From the NCBI RefSeq assembly GCF_000238355.1, contig NZ_AHCA01000001.1, positions 124,001 through 188,000 on the forward strand: a DNA stretch of 64,000 nt. The letters are read 5' to 3'. The stretch is from Pseudoalteromonas haloplanktis ATCC 14393 (GTDB taxonomy: Bacteria > Pseudomonadota > Gammaproteobacteria > Enterobacterales > Alteromonadaceae). Within the stretch, counting starts at the first letter, position 1. Every line of letters starts with the position of its first letter. The position numbers were made by a program, and so were the translations under genes. The notes below the pieces were generated by a model. The model saw nothing but the letters and a program-made list of their open reading frames with translations, searched no databases and was not told where the DNA came from. Below are positions 26,198-36,055 of this stretch, piece by piece.

Positions 26198-26225
26198 GCG
26201 GTCAGCGGTCAGCGGTCAGCGGTCA
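26198..26225 (+). repeat. Heptamer tandem repeat, 4 x GCGGTCA
   Basis: Four perfect 7-bp copies lie between fpr and deoD. A degenerate GCTGAAAGCTGATAGC stretch follows near 26304-26320. It resembles the longer heptamer array at 54094-54170. Confidence 0.75.
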
Positions 26226-26337
26226 AAAAATAAAAAATCATTAATTTCTGTCAAGTTCTTAATGCTATCAAGCCTGCGAATTATTGATCGTATTAAAATC
26301 TGATGGCTGAAAGCTGATAGCTTACGGCTTGTTTTCA

Positions 26338-26371
26338 TAAAAAAAGCCGCCTAGGGTTACTAGGCGGCTTT
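26338..26371 (-). terminator. Intrinsic terminator after deoD
   Basis: On the minus strand an 11-bp stem (AAGCCGCCTAG / CTAGGCGGCTT) is followed by seven Ts. It lies about 80 bp past the deoD stop and closes the deoB-deoD operon. Confidence 0.85.
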
Positions 26372-26448
26372 GGAGGTTAGTCTCACTGTATTTGGGCGTG
26401 TCTCCAAACGAGTGAATACGTTACCAAGGAACTTTTTACATTGTTTAG

Positions 26449-27150
26449 TTACACTGACTCTAGAGCAATCTTCACCATTTCGTTAAAGGTGCTTTGACGC
26501 TCTTCGCTGGGTGTTGCTTCACCGGTGATCACGTGATCACTTACAGTGAAAAGTGCCATTGCCTTTGCGCCATATTCGGCGGCAACGCCATATAAACCAG
26601 CGGTTTCCATATCAACCGCTAACATACCTAGTTTATCGAGTTCTTGATAAAAGGTGTTATCAGCCTGATAGAAAGTGTCGGTGGTAAATACATTACCTAC
26701 TTTTGCTTTAATACCTAACTCTTTTGCAGCATTAACGCCGTTTACTAGTAGGTCAAAATCAGCAATTGCAGAGAAGTCATAACCACGTACGCGAGCACGA
26801 TTTACGTTAGAGTCAGTGCTGGCGCCTTGGGCAAAAATGACATCGCGAATTTTAATATCGCTGCCAATACCGCCACAGGTGCCGATACGAATAAGGTTTT
26901 TAACGCCGTAACTAACAATCAATTCACGGGCATAAATTGACATAGATGGAATCCCCATCCCAGAGCCCATAATACTTACAGGCTTACCTTTGTAGGTTCC
27001 GGTAAAGCCATACATATTACGAACGCCTGTTACTTTAACTGCGTCATCAAGAAAGTTTTCTGCAATATATTGCGCGCGTAGTGGATCGCCTGGCATTAAT
27101 ACCGTTTGCGCGAAATCACCGTTGTTCGCTTCGATATGCGGAGTACTCAT
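26449..27150 (-). CDS. deoD: Purine nucleoside phosphorylase DeoD
   Basis: A 233-residue hexameric PNP. It is recognised by the N-terminal STPHIEA, the phosphate-binding [27 protein letters not shown], the IRIGTCGGI strand and the ribose-binding DMETAGLYG; the general acid lies in VSDHVITGE. It cleaves purine (deoxy)nucleosides to base and (deoxy)ribose-1-phosphate, which DeoB then isomerises. Its start overlaps the stop of deoB by one base, so the two are translationally coupled. Confidence 0.95.
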   Translation of the reverse strand: MSTPHIEANNGDFAQTVLMPGDPLRAQYIAENFLDDAVKVTGVRNMYGFTGTYKGKPVSIMGSGMGIPSMSIYARELIVSYGVKNLIRIGTCGGIGSDIKIRDVIFAQGASTDSNVNRARVRGYDFSAIADFDLLVNGVNAAKELGIKAKVGNVFTTDTFYQADNTFYQELDKLGMLAVDMETAGLYGVAAEYGAKAMALFTVSDHVITGEATPSEERQSTFNEMVKIALESV

Positions 27151-28382
27151 TATTCGTTTCCTTTTACAATTGGTGCTGTTAGCTTGTTAATAAAGCCATC
27201 ACCATAGTCAAGTGCAGGTAAGTTAAACCACTGGGCAAGGGTTTGACCTATGTCTGCAAAGCTAGCACGTTCACCAAGCGGGGTATTTTCAAGCCCAGCT
27301 CGATAAGCAAGTACAGGTACATATTCACGGGTGTGCTCAGTGCCCGGGAATGTTGGATCACAACCGTGATCCGCTGTAATAATTAGTACGTCGTCTGGTT
27401 TAAGCTGCTTAAGAATTGTTGGTAAATAATCATCAAACTCTTTCAGTGCTTTTGCATACCCTACTGGGTTACGACGGTGGCCAAACTTCTCATCAAAATC
27501 AACGAGGTTGGTAAATATCAAACTATGATCAGGCGCTGACGCCATCACCTCAGAAGTTTTTTCAAGTAAGTTTTGTAAGCCAGGGGCTTTGTGCTTCTGG
27601 GTAATGCCTTGGTGTGCATAAATATCTGCAATTTTACCAATGCTTATTACTTCGCCGCCATCTTCTGCTAGTTTATCTAGCAAGGTTGGCGCTGGCGGTA
27701 GCACTGAATAATCACGACGGTTGCCTGTTCTGGCAAAATCCTGATTAGTCGAACCCAAAAATGGCCGCGCAATCACTCGTCCTATGTTCATTTCATCAAG
27801 CAGCGCCCGTGTGATTTCGCAGACCTGATAAAGTTTTTCTAGACCGAAAGTTTGTTCATGCGCGGCTATTTGAAACACGCTATCAGCTGAGGTGTAACAG
27901 ATTGGTTTACCTGTTTTTACGTGCTCTTCACCTAGCTGTTCTAAAATGGTTGTTCCTGAAGCATGACAGTTACCTAAAATGCCAGGAATTCCCGTACGAG
28001 CAATTAACTCGTCAATAAATTCTTGCGGAAAACAAGGTTGTGTATCAGGGAAGTATCCCCAATCAAATAACACCGGCACACCGGCCATTTCCCAATGACC
28101 TGATGGTGTGTCTTTACCACTTGAAAGCTCTTTAGCATAACCCCAAGCCGCGATCGGCGTTTGGCGATCGCTAACTAGGCAAGGTTCATTGCCTGCAGCT
28201 TCACATGCATCAACTAATCCGAGTAAAGATAAGTTAGGCAGTGAAAGTGGTGAGCCTGTTTCGTCTGAGTATGCTTTTAGCAGATGTGCAAACGTATTCG
28301 CGCCTACGTCACCAAACTTGTCAGCGTCAGGGGCTGCACCTATGCCTAGGCTATCTGCCATCAATATAATTGCTCTTGCCAT
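27150..28382 (-). CDS. deoB: Phosphopentomutase DeoB
   Basis: About 410 residues, of the alkaline-phosphatase-like metalloenzyme family. Metal ligands appear in [14 protein letters not shown] at the start and in [11 protein letters not shown] and [12 protein letters not shown] near the end; [14 protein letters not shown] surrounds the phosphorylated Thr. It converts ribose-1-P and deoxyribose-1-P to the 5-phosphates. The start is set at ATG 28382 because a GAGG site lies at good spacing; a GTG two codons upstream is possible. It is the first gene of the deoB-deoD operon and divergent from udk. Confidence 0.94.
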   Translation of the reverse strand: MARAIILMADSLGIGAAPDADKFGDVGANTFAHLLKAYSDETGSPLSLPNLSLLGLVDACEAAGNEPCLVSDRQTPIAAWGYAKELSSGKDTPSGHWEMAGVPVLFDWGYFPDTQPCFPQEFIDELIARTGIPGILGNCHASGTTILEQLGEEHVKTGKPICYTSADSVFQIAAHEQTFGLEKLYQVCEITRALLDEMNIGRVIARPFLGSTNQDFARTGNRRDYSVLPPAPTLLDKLAEDGGEVISIGKIADIYAHQGITQKHKAPGLQNLLEKTSEVMASAPDHSLIFTNLVDFDEKFGHRRNPVGYAKALKEFDDYLPTILKQLKPDDVLIITADHGCDPTFPGTEHTREYVPVLAYRAGLENTPLGERASFADIGQTLAQWFNLPALDYGDGFINKLTAPIVKGNE

Positions 28383-28561
28383 ACTCACCTCGTCTGTCCA
28401 ATGTGGCTACTTTATATTCTTGTGCTTTTTAACGTACAGGACATAAGTCCTGTTTCATAAAACCTAAACATTATAAATTTCACTCCTTAAAACGAAGCAA
28501 GAGAGATTATTCGTGTCTTTTTTGCTATTGTGATCTACCAACAATGTATCCTTCTGTGTGG

Positions 28562-29203
28562 ATGAGAACTTTAGTGACACGAACAATAATAGCCATTGCT
28601 GGCGCTTCTGCGTCGGGAAAATCTCTTTTTAGCCAAACTATTTATAATGAATTGGTTAACGAGCTTGAACCAGGCGCTATCGCCGTGATCGAAGAAGATG
28701 CGTATTACAAAGATCAATCGCACTTGCCATTTGATCACCGTACGCAAACAAACTACGACCACCCTGATGCGTTTGAACATGAGTTAATGTACAAGCATTT
28801 GACTCAATTACGCAGCGGTGAAGCGGTAGAAGTACCGACCTATGATTATGCTCAGCATACTCGCAGTGATAAAACACGCACTGTGATGCCTGCTGAAATT
28901 CTTATAGTGGAAGGCATTTTATTGCTTAGCGATAAAGCGCTACGTAAAGAATTTGATATTAAAGTGTTTATTGATACACCTCTTGATATTTGCCTAATGC
29001 GCCGTATGCAACGTGATATGGAGCAGCGAGGCAGAACATTACAGTCCGTTGTTGAGCAGTATCAAGCAACTGTGAGACCCATGTTTTATCAGTTTATTGA
29101 GCCTTCAAAGCACAACGCTGATTTAGTGGTTACACGCGGTGGTATGAATCGTGTTGCGATTGATATAATTAAAAGTAAAATAAAATATTTACTGCAAAAA
29201 TAA
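28562..29203 (+). CDS. udk: Uridine kinase
   Basis: About 213 residues, with the P-loop GASASGKS near the N-terminus, the uridine-binding EEDAYYKDQSHLPFDHR and NYDHPDAFEHEL, and the LID region MRRMQRDMEQRGRT. It phosphorylates uridine and cytidine. The exact start is uncertain: ATG 28544, ATG 28562 and GTG 28574 are in frame and none has a strong ribosome binding site. It is followed after 19 bp by nupC, so uptake and salvage are probably co-expressed. Confidence 0.92.
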   Translation: MRTLVTRTIIAIAGASASGKSLFSQTIYNELVNELEPGAIAVIEEDAYYKDQSHLPFDHRTQTNYDHPDAFEHELMYKHLTQLRSGEAVEVPTYDYAQHTRSDKTRTVMPAEILIVEGILLLSDKALRKEFDIKVFIDTPLDICLMRRMQRDMEQRGRTLQSVVEQYQATVRPMFYQFIEPSKHNADLVVTRGGMNRVAIDIIKSKIKYLLQK

Positions 29204-29222
29204 CAACGGGAAATAACTAAAC

Positions 29223-30446
29223 ATGACAACATTTATGAGCTTAGTCGGCATGTGCGTGCTGCTAGGCATTGCTTTTGCGGCATCGACTAACCGCAAAGCG
29301 ATTAGTTTACGAACGGTTGGTATTGCGTTTGCCATGCAATTTATTATTGGTGGATTTGTGCTGTTTTTTGAAACAGGTAAAAACGCCTTAGTGAGCATGT
29401 CAAAAGCGGTATCATCGGTAATTGGTTTTGCAAATGACGGAATATCGTTTTTATTCGGTTCACTTGCCAGCCAAGATACCTTAGGGTTTATTTTTGCCGT
29501 ACAAGTTTTGCCCGTGATTGTGTTTTTCTCTGCGTTAGTTGCAGTGCTTTATCACATTGGCATTATGGATTGGATTATTAAAATCCTCGGCGGTGGCTTA
29601 CAAAAGCTATTAAAAACCTCGCGCACAGAGTCGCTTTCAGCGACCGCCAATATTTTTGTTGGTCAGACTGAAGCGCCGCTGATTGTAAAACCATTTATAG
29701 CCACCATGACTAAGTCAGAGTTGTTTGCCGTGATGGTGGGTGGCTTAGCCACTGTAGCAGGCTCGGTAATGGCCGGTTACGTTATTATTGGCGTAGAGCT
29801 TAAATATTTAATTGCTGCCAGTTTTATGGCCGCACCGGGTGGTTTTTTAATGGCCAAGATGATTGTGCCAGAGACCGAGACCCCAAAAGATACATTAGCG
29901 GATCTTGAAGAAAGTGAAGACAAGCCTGTTAATGTGATAGATGCAGCAGCATCAGGCGCCGCCAACGGTATGCATTTAGCGCTCAATGTCGGTGCAATGT
30001 TATTAGCGTTTGTTGCTTTAATCGCGCTTTTAAACGGTTTATTAGGTGGTATTGGTGGCTGGTTTGATTATCCAACACTGACACTACAAGAGATTTTAGG
30101 TTATATATTTGCACCGGTTGCCTGGTTACTTGGCGTACCGTGGAATGAAGCAATTATAGCCGGCAGCTTTATTGGTCAAAAATTAGTAGTGAATGAATTT
30201 GTTGCTTATTTAGACTTTATAAATTATCGCGATACGTTAAGTGCGCACACACAAGCGATTGTCACATTCGCGTTATGTGGGTTTGCTAACTTATCATCGA
30301 TAGCCATTTTACTAGGTGGATTAGGCGGTATGGCGCCTAGTCGGCGAAAGGATATCGCACGCTTAGGGCTCAGAGCAGTGTTAGCAGGATCTATGGCTAA
30401 CCTTATGAGCGCCGCAATTGCAGGTTTTTTCCTCTCGCTAGCTTAG
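29223..30446 (+). CDS. nupC: Concentrative nucleoside transporter NupC family
   Basis: A 407-residue inner-membrane protein with about ten hydrophobic helices. It has the CNT signatures [30 protein letters not shown] and [20 protein letters not shown], which form the substrate and cation sites. It imports nucleosides with protons or sodium and feeds Udk, DeoD and DeoB encoded nearby. It ends before a terminator at 30533. Confidence 0.93.
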   Translation: MTTFMSLVGMCVLLGIAFAASTNRKAISLRTVGIAFAMQFIIGGFVLFFETGKNALVSMSKAVSSVIGFANDGISFLFGSLASQDTLGFIFAVQVLPVIVFFSALVAVLYHIGIMDWIIKILGGGLQKLLKTSRTESLSATANIFVGQTEAPLIVKPFIATMTKSELFAVMVGGLATVAGSVMAGYVIIGVELKYLIAASFMAAPGGFLMAKMIVPETETPKDTLADLEESEDKPVNVIDAAASGAANGMHLALNVGAMLLAFVALIALLNGLLGGIGGWFDYPTLTLQEILGYIFAPVAWLLGVPWNEAIIAGSFIGQKLVVNEFVAYLDFINYRDTLSAHTQAIVTFALCGFANLSSIAILLGGLGGMAPSRRKDIARLGLRAVLAGSMANLMSAAIAGFFLSLA

Positions 30447-30532
30447 AAACTTTGAGATGAGCCTTAGTTGCAAAACAATAGGATAGCCCTTTAAGGGGTT
30501 AAAGAGCTATCTTACTTGAACGATACTTCACC

Positions 30533-30553
30533 AAGGGCCGCAAGGCCCTTTTA
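30533..30553 (+). terminator. Intrinsic terminator after nupC
   Basis: Stem AAGGGCC / GGCCCTT with a GCAA tetraloop, followed by TTTTAT, about 90 bp after the nupC stop. A second, longer GATAGC...GCTATC hairpin lies just before it (about 30482-30511). Confidence 0.75.
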
Positions 30554-30641
30554 TCGTTTAAGCAGTTAAATTTATTAATTTCATCACCCTTTCCTTTGCT
30601 ATTGTTATACTTAATACTCTTGAGCTTACTTGGGTAAATAA

Positions 30642-31358
30642 ATGCGACTACTTATCAGCTTTCTACTCATCATCAGCGTTCATAGTGTTGCACAGCCAAA
30701 CTTAACCGTTGTTACAGAGCTATCACCACCGAATCAAATGCTGTTAAATAATCAGGTAACCGGTCACAGCACTCAACTAGTGAAAATGATACTCTCGCAA
30801 GCGCAACTTGATGCAGCAATCAGTATGTATCCGTGGGCACGTGCCTACAAAATGGCAAGCCATAACAGTAATACACTCATTTATAGTATGGCGCGTACAC
30901 CTGAGCGTGAAGCGCTATTTCATTGGATAGGCCCAGTTGCACAGTTTAATATGGGTTTTGTTAAGCTAACCGAACGCACTGATATAAACGTTGAAAGCAC
31001 TGATCAGGCTAAGCAATATAAAATTGCTGCACAACGCCATGACCTTGCATCTGACATATTGAAAAAGCGCGGCTTCGAGCTGATCCAGACCACTGACATT
31101 CAAAAGTCATATCAGTTATTACTGGCAAAAAAAGTGGATTTAGTGATCGATGATGCCAACTATATTGCTGCAATGAGTGAACAATTAGCGACTAACGCAA
31201 ATGCCCTAACATTTGTTCATGCTATTGAGGGGTTAACGGTAGAGGGATACTTAGCAGCAAACATAAATACTGATGAGAAAGTGGTAGCAGAATTACAACA
31301 AGCTTTTTTAAAAATTAAGCACACACCACAATACCAGCAATTGATGAACAGTAACTAG
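30642..31358 (+). CDS. Periplasmic substrate-binding protein (SBP_bac_3 type)
   Basis: A 238-residue protein with signal peptide MRLLISFLLIISVHSVAQ and a two-lobed amino-acid-binding-like fold. Recognisable segments are YPWARAYKMA, YSMARTPEREALFHWIGPV and a C-terminal lobe. Family members of this stand-alone kind occur in many marine gammaproteobacteria and often lack a transporter partner, as here. The ligand is unknown. It converges with a paralogue at 31371. Confidence 0.75.
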   Translation: MRLLISFLLIISVHSVAQPNLTVVTELSPPNQMLLNNQVTGHSTQLVKMILSQAQLDAAISMYPWARAYKMASHNSNTLIYSMARTPEREALFHWIGPVAQFNMGFVKLTERTDINVESTDQAKQYKIAAQRHDLASDILKKRGFELIQTTDIQKSYQLLLAKKVDLVIDDANYIAAMSEQLATNANALTFVHAIEGLTVEGYLAANINTDEKVVAELQQAFLKIKHTPQYQQLMNSN

Positions 31359-31370
31359 CTCTATGCAAGC

Positions 31371-32126
31371 TTACTTCATATACCGGTTGCGGTAGAGCGC
31401 CAAATTATCTTGCTCTTTGAGTAGTTTTAGTTGTTGGTTAAAACGTTCAACAATTTCAATAGGTACTGCTTTATTAAACACTAAATAGTTGCCTTTTACT
31501 GCATCCACTGGCAGCTCCACAAGTTTCACCACCTCTTTGCCACCGTGGCCGAACTGCTGTAATTGATAGTCTAACGTTAATTCAGAGCCAAGCATTAGAT
31601 CAATTTTGTTTTTAAAAAAAAGGTTCATATACTCATAATGATGCGCAACTTTTAGGAGGTTTTTGTTTTCTTTAAAGCCAATCGCCTCCACGAGCTCTTC
31701 ATAAACATTACCTCTCACCACGCCTAAACTATAGTCACTAACATGAGTAAGATTAGTTGGATTGATATGTGTATTGCCAGTAAGACGATAAAAAAATGTC
31801 CGTGAAGAAACCAGCGGGCCAACCCAATAAAACAACGCTTCTCGCTCAGCACTGCGTGCAGTTGACACTAAACCTGAAAACGAATTTTGCTGTACTAAAC
31901 TATAGGCTCGTGACCAAGGCAGCAATTCAAACTTACACTCTACTTGCGCGCGTTCACACAATGTACGGGTAATATCTAAGTTGATCCCTTGTAACTGTCC
32001 TTTATTAGAAAAGTTATAAGGTGGGAATTGCTCAGTATAAATAGTAATAAGTGGTTTCGCGCTGCACAAAGCCGAAAAAACTAAATTAACTACAAGAAAA
32101 ATAAGTCGGAAGATAACCTGTCTCAC
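31371..32126 (-). CDS. Periplasmic substrate-binding protein (SBP_bac_3 type)
   Basis: A 251-residue paralogue of the protein at 30642. It has a signal peptide, then PLITIYTEQFPPYNFSNKGQ, LLPWSRAYSLVQ and STARSAEREALFYWVGPL, matching the neighbour's WARAY and ARTPEREALFHW motifs. The genes are convergent, 12 bp apart. No permease or ATPase is near, so a sensing or orphan-binding role is as likely as transport. Confidence 0.75.
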   Translation of the reverse strand: MRQVIFRLIFLVVNLVFSALCSAKPLITIYTEQFPPYNFSNKGQLQGINLDITRTLCERAQVECKFELLPWSRAYSLVQQNSFSGLVSTARSAEREALFYWVGPLVSSRTFFYRLTGNTHINPTNLTHVSDYSLGVVRGNVYEELVEAIGFKENKNLLKVAHHYEYMNLFFKNKIDLMLGSELTLDYQLQQFGHGGKEVVKLVELPVDAVKGNYLVFNKAVPIEIVERFNQQLKLLKEQDNLALYRNRYMK

Positions 32127-32187
32127 TACAGGTGAATGATAATAGTTAAATATAGGGGGAAGGAGTTATTACGTCAATTTTCAGGCA

Positions 32188-32220
32188 CAAAAAAGCAAGC
32201 CGTAGCTTGCTCTTTTTATT
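32188..32220 (-). terminator. Terminator after the cold-shock gene
   Basis: Stem AGCAAGC / GCTTGCT with a 4-nt loop, flanked by T-rich tracts on both strands (CTTTTTATT and, on the minus strand, TTTTTTG). It can serve the cold-shock gene and possibly act in both directions. Confidence 0.75.
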
Positions 32221-32237
32221 CTACCTAGAAGGTAAAA

Positions 32238-32447
32238 TTAAACTGGAGTGATGTTCTCAGCTTGTGGACCTTTTTGACCTTGTGAAAGAGTGAACTCTAC
32301 ACGTTGGCCTTCAGCTAAAGTTTTGAAACCTTCGCTTTTGATTGCTGAGAAGTGAGCGAATACGTCTGGGCCATTTTCTTGCTCGATGAAACCAAAACCT
32401 TTAGACTCGTTGAACCACTTAACTGTACCTGATACGATGTTAGACAT
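32238..32447 (-). CDS. Cold-shock protein (CspA family)
   Basis: A 69-residue single cold-shock domain with both RNP motifs, KGFGFIEQ and VFAHFSAI, and the family start [11 protein letters not shown]. It is an RNA chaperone that melts mRNA structure. The gene has a long leader (about 155 nt from the promoter at 32610-32637), which resembles the thermosensing leaders of cspA-type genes. Confidence 0.95.
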   Translation of the reverse strand: MSNIVSGTVKWFNESKGFGFIEQENGPDVFAHFSAIKSEGFKTLAEGQRVEFTLSQGQKGPQAENITPV

Positions 32448-32609
32448 AGTAATATCCTGATATAAAAATAAAATAAATTGCTCATAAGAGCGGGTGTAGC
32501 AAAAAATGAGATGGTACTTTAAAAACTTCAGGACGGTACTACAAGTATTACTTATACAACATCGAAATGGAGATTTATAGCTTACATGCTTTCTTTCTAG
32601 CTGCGGCCC

Positions 32610-32637
32610 ACTATATAGAGTTAATTGGCTATGTCAA
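32610..32637 (-). promoter_or_regulatory. Sigma-70 promoter of the cold-shock gene
   Basis: On the minus strand, TTGACA (32637-32632) and TATAGT (32615-32610) are 16 bp apart. Transcription would begin near 32603 and leave an untranslated leader of about 155 nt. The rest of the gap up to 32996 shows no gene; its right end must hold the promoter of the M3 peptidase gene. Confidence 0.65.
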
Positions 32638-32996
32638 CTTCTTTATGATTTATTTCAATTTACTTTTTATAGATTAATCGCCTCAGCTCTTTGGCTAATA
32701 CCACACAATACAACGATAGAGTTCATGCCACAAAAACACTATTCAACAGTCAGACTGTTATTCAATTTCGTCACTTATCGCAGCCACTAATCAGCTTATC
32801 GCAACCGATGAGGTGATTAGCCGTTATCCGCAGTATGCTAGACTTATTAAACATCTCGTGATATCAAATCCATCTCAGTCTGCTGTCATTTGTTATAAAA
32901 TTTCATTAATCTAACAGCAAGCACTGTGTTAGTTAACTGAGCACTCACAACGATATCAAAACCATTTAATTTTTAAAAACTGACAAGAGAAAAACA

Positions 32997-35162
32997 ATGA
33001 AACACTTACTCGCAACCGCGATCAGTTCAGCGTTATTACTAACAGCCTGTTCTGAACCTCAAACAACAACCACTAATACTCAAACAGAACAAACAGCAAC
33101 GGCCGCACAAGTACAGCCAGCTAATCCACTGTTCGTAAAAAGCGCATTACAATACGAAACGCCTGACTTTAATGCGATTAAAGACGAGCACTTTATGCCT
33201 GCATTCAATAAAGGCATGACAGAGCAAATGGCAGAAGTACAAGCGATCATCAATAACTCTGCAAAACCGGACTTTAGTAATACCATTGTTGCACTTGAAA
33301 AAAGCGGTGAATTATTAACGCGCACACGCAGTATTTTTTATAATCTAGCTGGCAGTGATTCAAACCCTGCACGTCGTGAAATACAAAAAGAACTTGCGCC
33401 TAAAATGGCAGCGCACAACGATAATATCTTTTTAAATAAAGCATTATTTGAAAAAGTCGCAGCAATTCATGCTGAGTCAGATACACTCGCACTGAGCGCT
33501 GAAGAAACCCGCTTACTCGATGTTTATTACAAACGTTTTGTACGCGCAGGTGCGCAATTAAACGAAGAGCAAAAACAACAAATTCGTGATATCAATACCA
33601 AGCACTCAAGCTTAACCACGCAGTTCTCACAAAACTTATTAGCACTTACTAAGAGTAATGTTGTATTAGTTGCAGATAAAGCGCAGCTAGAAGGTTTACC
33701 TGCGGGTCAAATTGAGCAATTAGCAAACGCAGCAACAGAAGCTGGCCACCCAGGTCAATACCTAATAAAAATCACCAATACAACGCGCCAACCAATTTTA
33801 GCGGCGCTTAAAAACCGTGAATTACGTGAAAAAGTATGGCGCGCATCTGCTGAGCGTGCACTTTCTGGCGAAAATAGTAACCGCGAAATAGTGGCTGAAC
33901 TTGCTCAGCTACGTGCTCAAAAAGCAAAATTACTTGGTTACGACAGTTGGGCAGCATTTGGTTTAGAGTCACAAATGGCCAAGAAGCCTGAAGCCGTATT
34001 CGATATGTTTGCCAGCATGATCCCTGCGTTAATGCAAAACGTCAATGCTGAAGCTGCAGCAATTCAAGCTAAAATCGATGCCTCTGGTGAGCAGTTTAAA
34101 CTTCAACCATGGGACTGGTTATTCTATGCTGAGCAAGTACGTAAAGATAAGTACAACTTAGACGAAAATGCAGTAAAAGAATACTTTGAGTTTAACCGTG
34201 TGTTAGAAGACGGTGTGTTTTTCACTATGAACCGCTTATACGGTATTACTTTCAAGCCACGTAATGACTTACCGGTATATCACCCTGACGTAAAAGCCTA
34301 TGAGCTATTTGATGCTGATGGCAAAAGCTTAGCAATTTTCTTTGCTGATTACTTTGCGCGTGAAGGTAAGCGCGGTGGTGCATGGATGAGTTCGTTTGTT
34401 AAACAATCTGGGTTAAAAGAGCAAAAGCCTGTGGTTGTAAATGTAATGAACATTCAAAAAGGCGCCAGTGGTGAGCCAACGCTGATTAGTTATGACGAAG
34501 CTACCACCATTTTCCACGAATTAGGGCATGGCTTACATGGTATGTTTTCTAACGTAAAATACCCGACTCTATCGGGCACGTCGGTATCACGTGATTTCGT
34601 TGAGTTCCCATCGACGTTTGAAGAAGATTGGGCTATGTACCCTGAAGTTATCGCTAACTATGCAAAACACCATGAAACAGGTGAGCCAATTCCTGATGAA
34701 TTACTCACTAAAGTCATTCAATCTCGTAGTTTTAACCAAGGTTTCGATACGTTAGAGTACGTTGCTGCAGCTCTTTTAGATATGGAATGGCACTCACTCC
34801 CTGCTGATGCCCCTTTACAAGATATCGAGAAGTTTGAGCAACAAGCGCTAACCAAGCATGGGGTGAACGTACCATTTATACCACCACGTTATAAATCAGC
34901 GTTCTTCTCACACTCAATGGGTGGCGGTTACTCTGCGGGCTACTACGCATATATGTGGAGTGAGATCTTAGCGGCTGACGCCTTTGCATACGTGCAAGAG
35001 CAAGGCGGTTTAACCCGTAAAATGGGTGATAAATACCGTAAAGAAATCTTAGAGGTTGGTAACTCACGTGATCTAATGGAATCGTTTAAAGCGTTCCGCG
35101 GTCAAGAGCCTGATACCTCTGCATTATTAAAACGTCGTGGTTTGAAAGCGACCGTTCAATAG
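32997..35162 (+). CDS. dcp: M3 family peptidyl-dipeptidase lipoprotein (Dcp-like)
   Basis: A 721-residue zinc peptidase. The N-terminus is a lipoprotein signal with lipobox LLTAC, so it is anchored in a membrane facing the periplasm. The catalytic FHELGHGLHGMFS (HExxH) lies near residue 505, with the downstream Glu in VEFPSTFEEDW and a conserved C-terminal HSMGGGYSAGYYAYMWSE. It removes C-terminal dipeptides from oligopeptides. E. coli Dcp is of similar length but lacks a lipobox. It stands alone and is followed by a palindromic terminator. Confidence 0.9.
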   Translation: MKHLLATAISSALLLTACSEPQTTTTNTQTEQTATAAQVQPANPLFVKSALQYETPDFNAIKDEHFMPAFNKGMTEQMAEVQAIINNSAKPDFSNTIVALEKSGELLTRTRSIFYNLAGSDSNPARREIQKELAPKMAAHNDNIFLNKALFEKVAAIHAESDTLALSAEETRLLDVYYKRFVRAGAQLNEEQKQQIRDINTKHSSLTTQFSQNLLALTKSNVVLVADKAQLEGLPAGQIEQLANAATEAGHPGQYLIKITNTTRQPILAALKNRELREKVWRASAERALSGENSNREIVAELAQLRAQKAKLLGYDSWAAFGLESQMAKKPEAVFDMFASMIPALMQNVNAEAAAIQAKIDASGEQFKLQPWDWLFYAEQVRKDKYNLDENAVKEYFEFNRVLEDGVFFTMNRLYGITFKPRNDLPVYHPDVKAYELFDADGKSLAIFFADYFAREGKRGGAWMSSFVKQSGLKEQKPVVVNVMNIQKGASGEPTLISYDEATTIFHELGHGLHGMFSNVKYPTLSGTSVSRDFVEFPSTFEEDWAMYPEVIANYAKHHETGEPIPDELLTKVIQSRSFNQGFDTLEYVAAALLDMEWHSLPADAPLQDIEKFEQQALTKHGVNVPFIPPRYKSAFFSHSMGGGYSAGYYAYMWSEILAADAFAYVQEQGGLTRKMGDKYRKEILEVGNSRDLMESFKAFRGQEPDTSALLKRRGLKATVQ

Positions 35163-35173
35163 TAGATAATAAC

Positions 35174-35201
35174 AAGGGGAAAGTGCATGCACTTTCCCCT
35201 T
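35174..35201 (+). terminator. Palindromic terminator after dcp
   Basis: A perfect 28-bp palindrome, AAGGGGAAAGTGCA and its complement, lies 12 bp after the stop. Its T-tract is weak, so it may act as an mRNA 3'-end stabiliser as much as a terminator. Confidence 0.6.
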
Positions 35202-35259
35202 GGTTGCTAATTGGATTTAGTTACGAGTTGAACTTTGCTTTTCAGCTCGCTTATTTTCT

Positions 35260-35973
35260 TCATTGCACCACAAAATCAAAGTAAGTATTTGGGTAGGCTT
35301 GCGGTTTATAAGTAAAGTGCCACCACTCCATTGAGTAGGGTGAAAACCCTGCGGCAATCATAATATTTTTTAATTTATAGCGATTAGCTTTTTGTTCTTC
35401 TGTAATACGCGGATCGTCTGTATTTGAGAGCGGATCGAACATATCAAATAATGATCCCATGTGCAGCTCTTCACCCTTTGCATCAGTTAAAGTGAGATCT
35501 ATGGTTGAGCCTCGGCTGTGTCCTGATTTCGCGGCGATGTAGCCACCGAGTAGCTGATCTTTCCCTAAGTTAGGGTAATACGCCGCTTTGGTTTTGGTAT
35601 CGGCTTCGTCATTTACCCAACGCACAAAATGATCAACAGCACGCTGTGGTCGATAACAATCGTAGATTTTAAAATTGTATCCCGCTTTTTGTGCCTGAGT
35701 GTGCGCTTTTGCAAGGCCTGCTGCGGCAGTTTTATGCAGTAAGCATTTAGCGGCTTGATAACCTGTGATAGGTTCACCAACAAAATTTTGCCCGCTAAAA
35801 TAACGAATGTCGAATAAAGCGGTCGGTATTAAAGTAGCAACGTCAACAAACTCACAGCGGTCATATTGGTCGACGCTGCTAAGCGGATTATGTGGCTCAT
35901 TCGCTATTGCGACATTACTTAAAGCGCATACTCCAAGCAATGACACAACTTTAAAACTAATATTTAACAGCAT
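35260..35973 (-). CDS. D-Ala-D-Ala dipeptidase (VanX/DdpX family)
   Basis: A 237-residue secreted zinc dipeptidase. It has an N-terminal signal, the conserved IYDCYRPQRAVDHFVRWV, the metal site SGHSRGSTIDLTL (HxxxxxxD) and the catalytic EWWHFTY. These enzymes cleave D-Ala-D-Ala, either to recycle cell-wall dipeptide or, in VanX, for glycopeptide resistance. No van genes are near, so a peptidoglycan-degradation role is more likely. Confidence 0.88.
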   Translation of the reverse strand: MLLNISFKVVSLLGVCALSNVAIANEPHNPLSSVDQYDRCEFVDVATLIPTALFDIRYFSGQNFVGEPITGYQAAKCLLHKTAAAGLAKAHTQAQKAGYNFKIYDCYRPQRAVDHFVRWVNDEADTKTKAAYYPNLGKDQLLGGYIAAKSGHSRGSTIDLTLTDAKGEELHMGSLFDMFDPLSNTDDPRITEEQKANRYKLKNIMIAAGFSPYSMEWWHFTYKPQAYPNTYFDFVVQ

Positions 35974-36055
35974 TGTATTGGCTTTTATAATTAAAACTGG
36001 TTGTTAATATTACATAATTAAAAACTATTGCCAATAAATTATTCCTACGCAGAGA

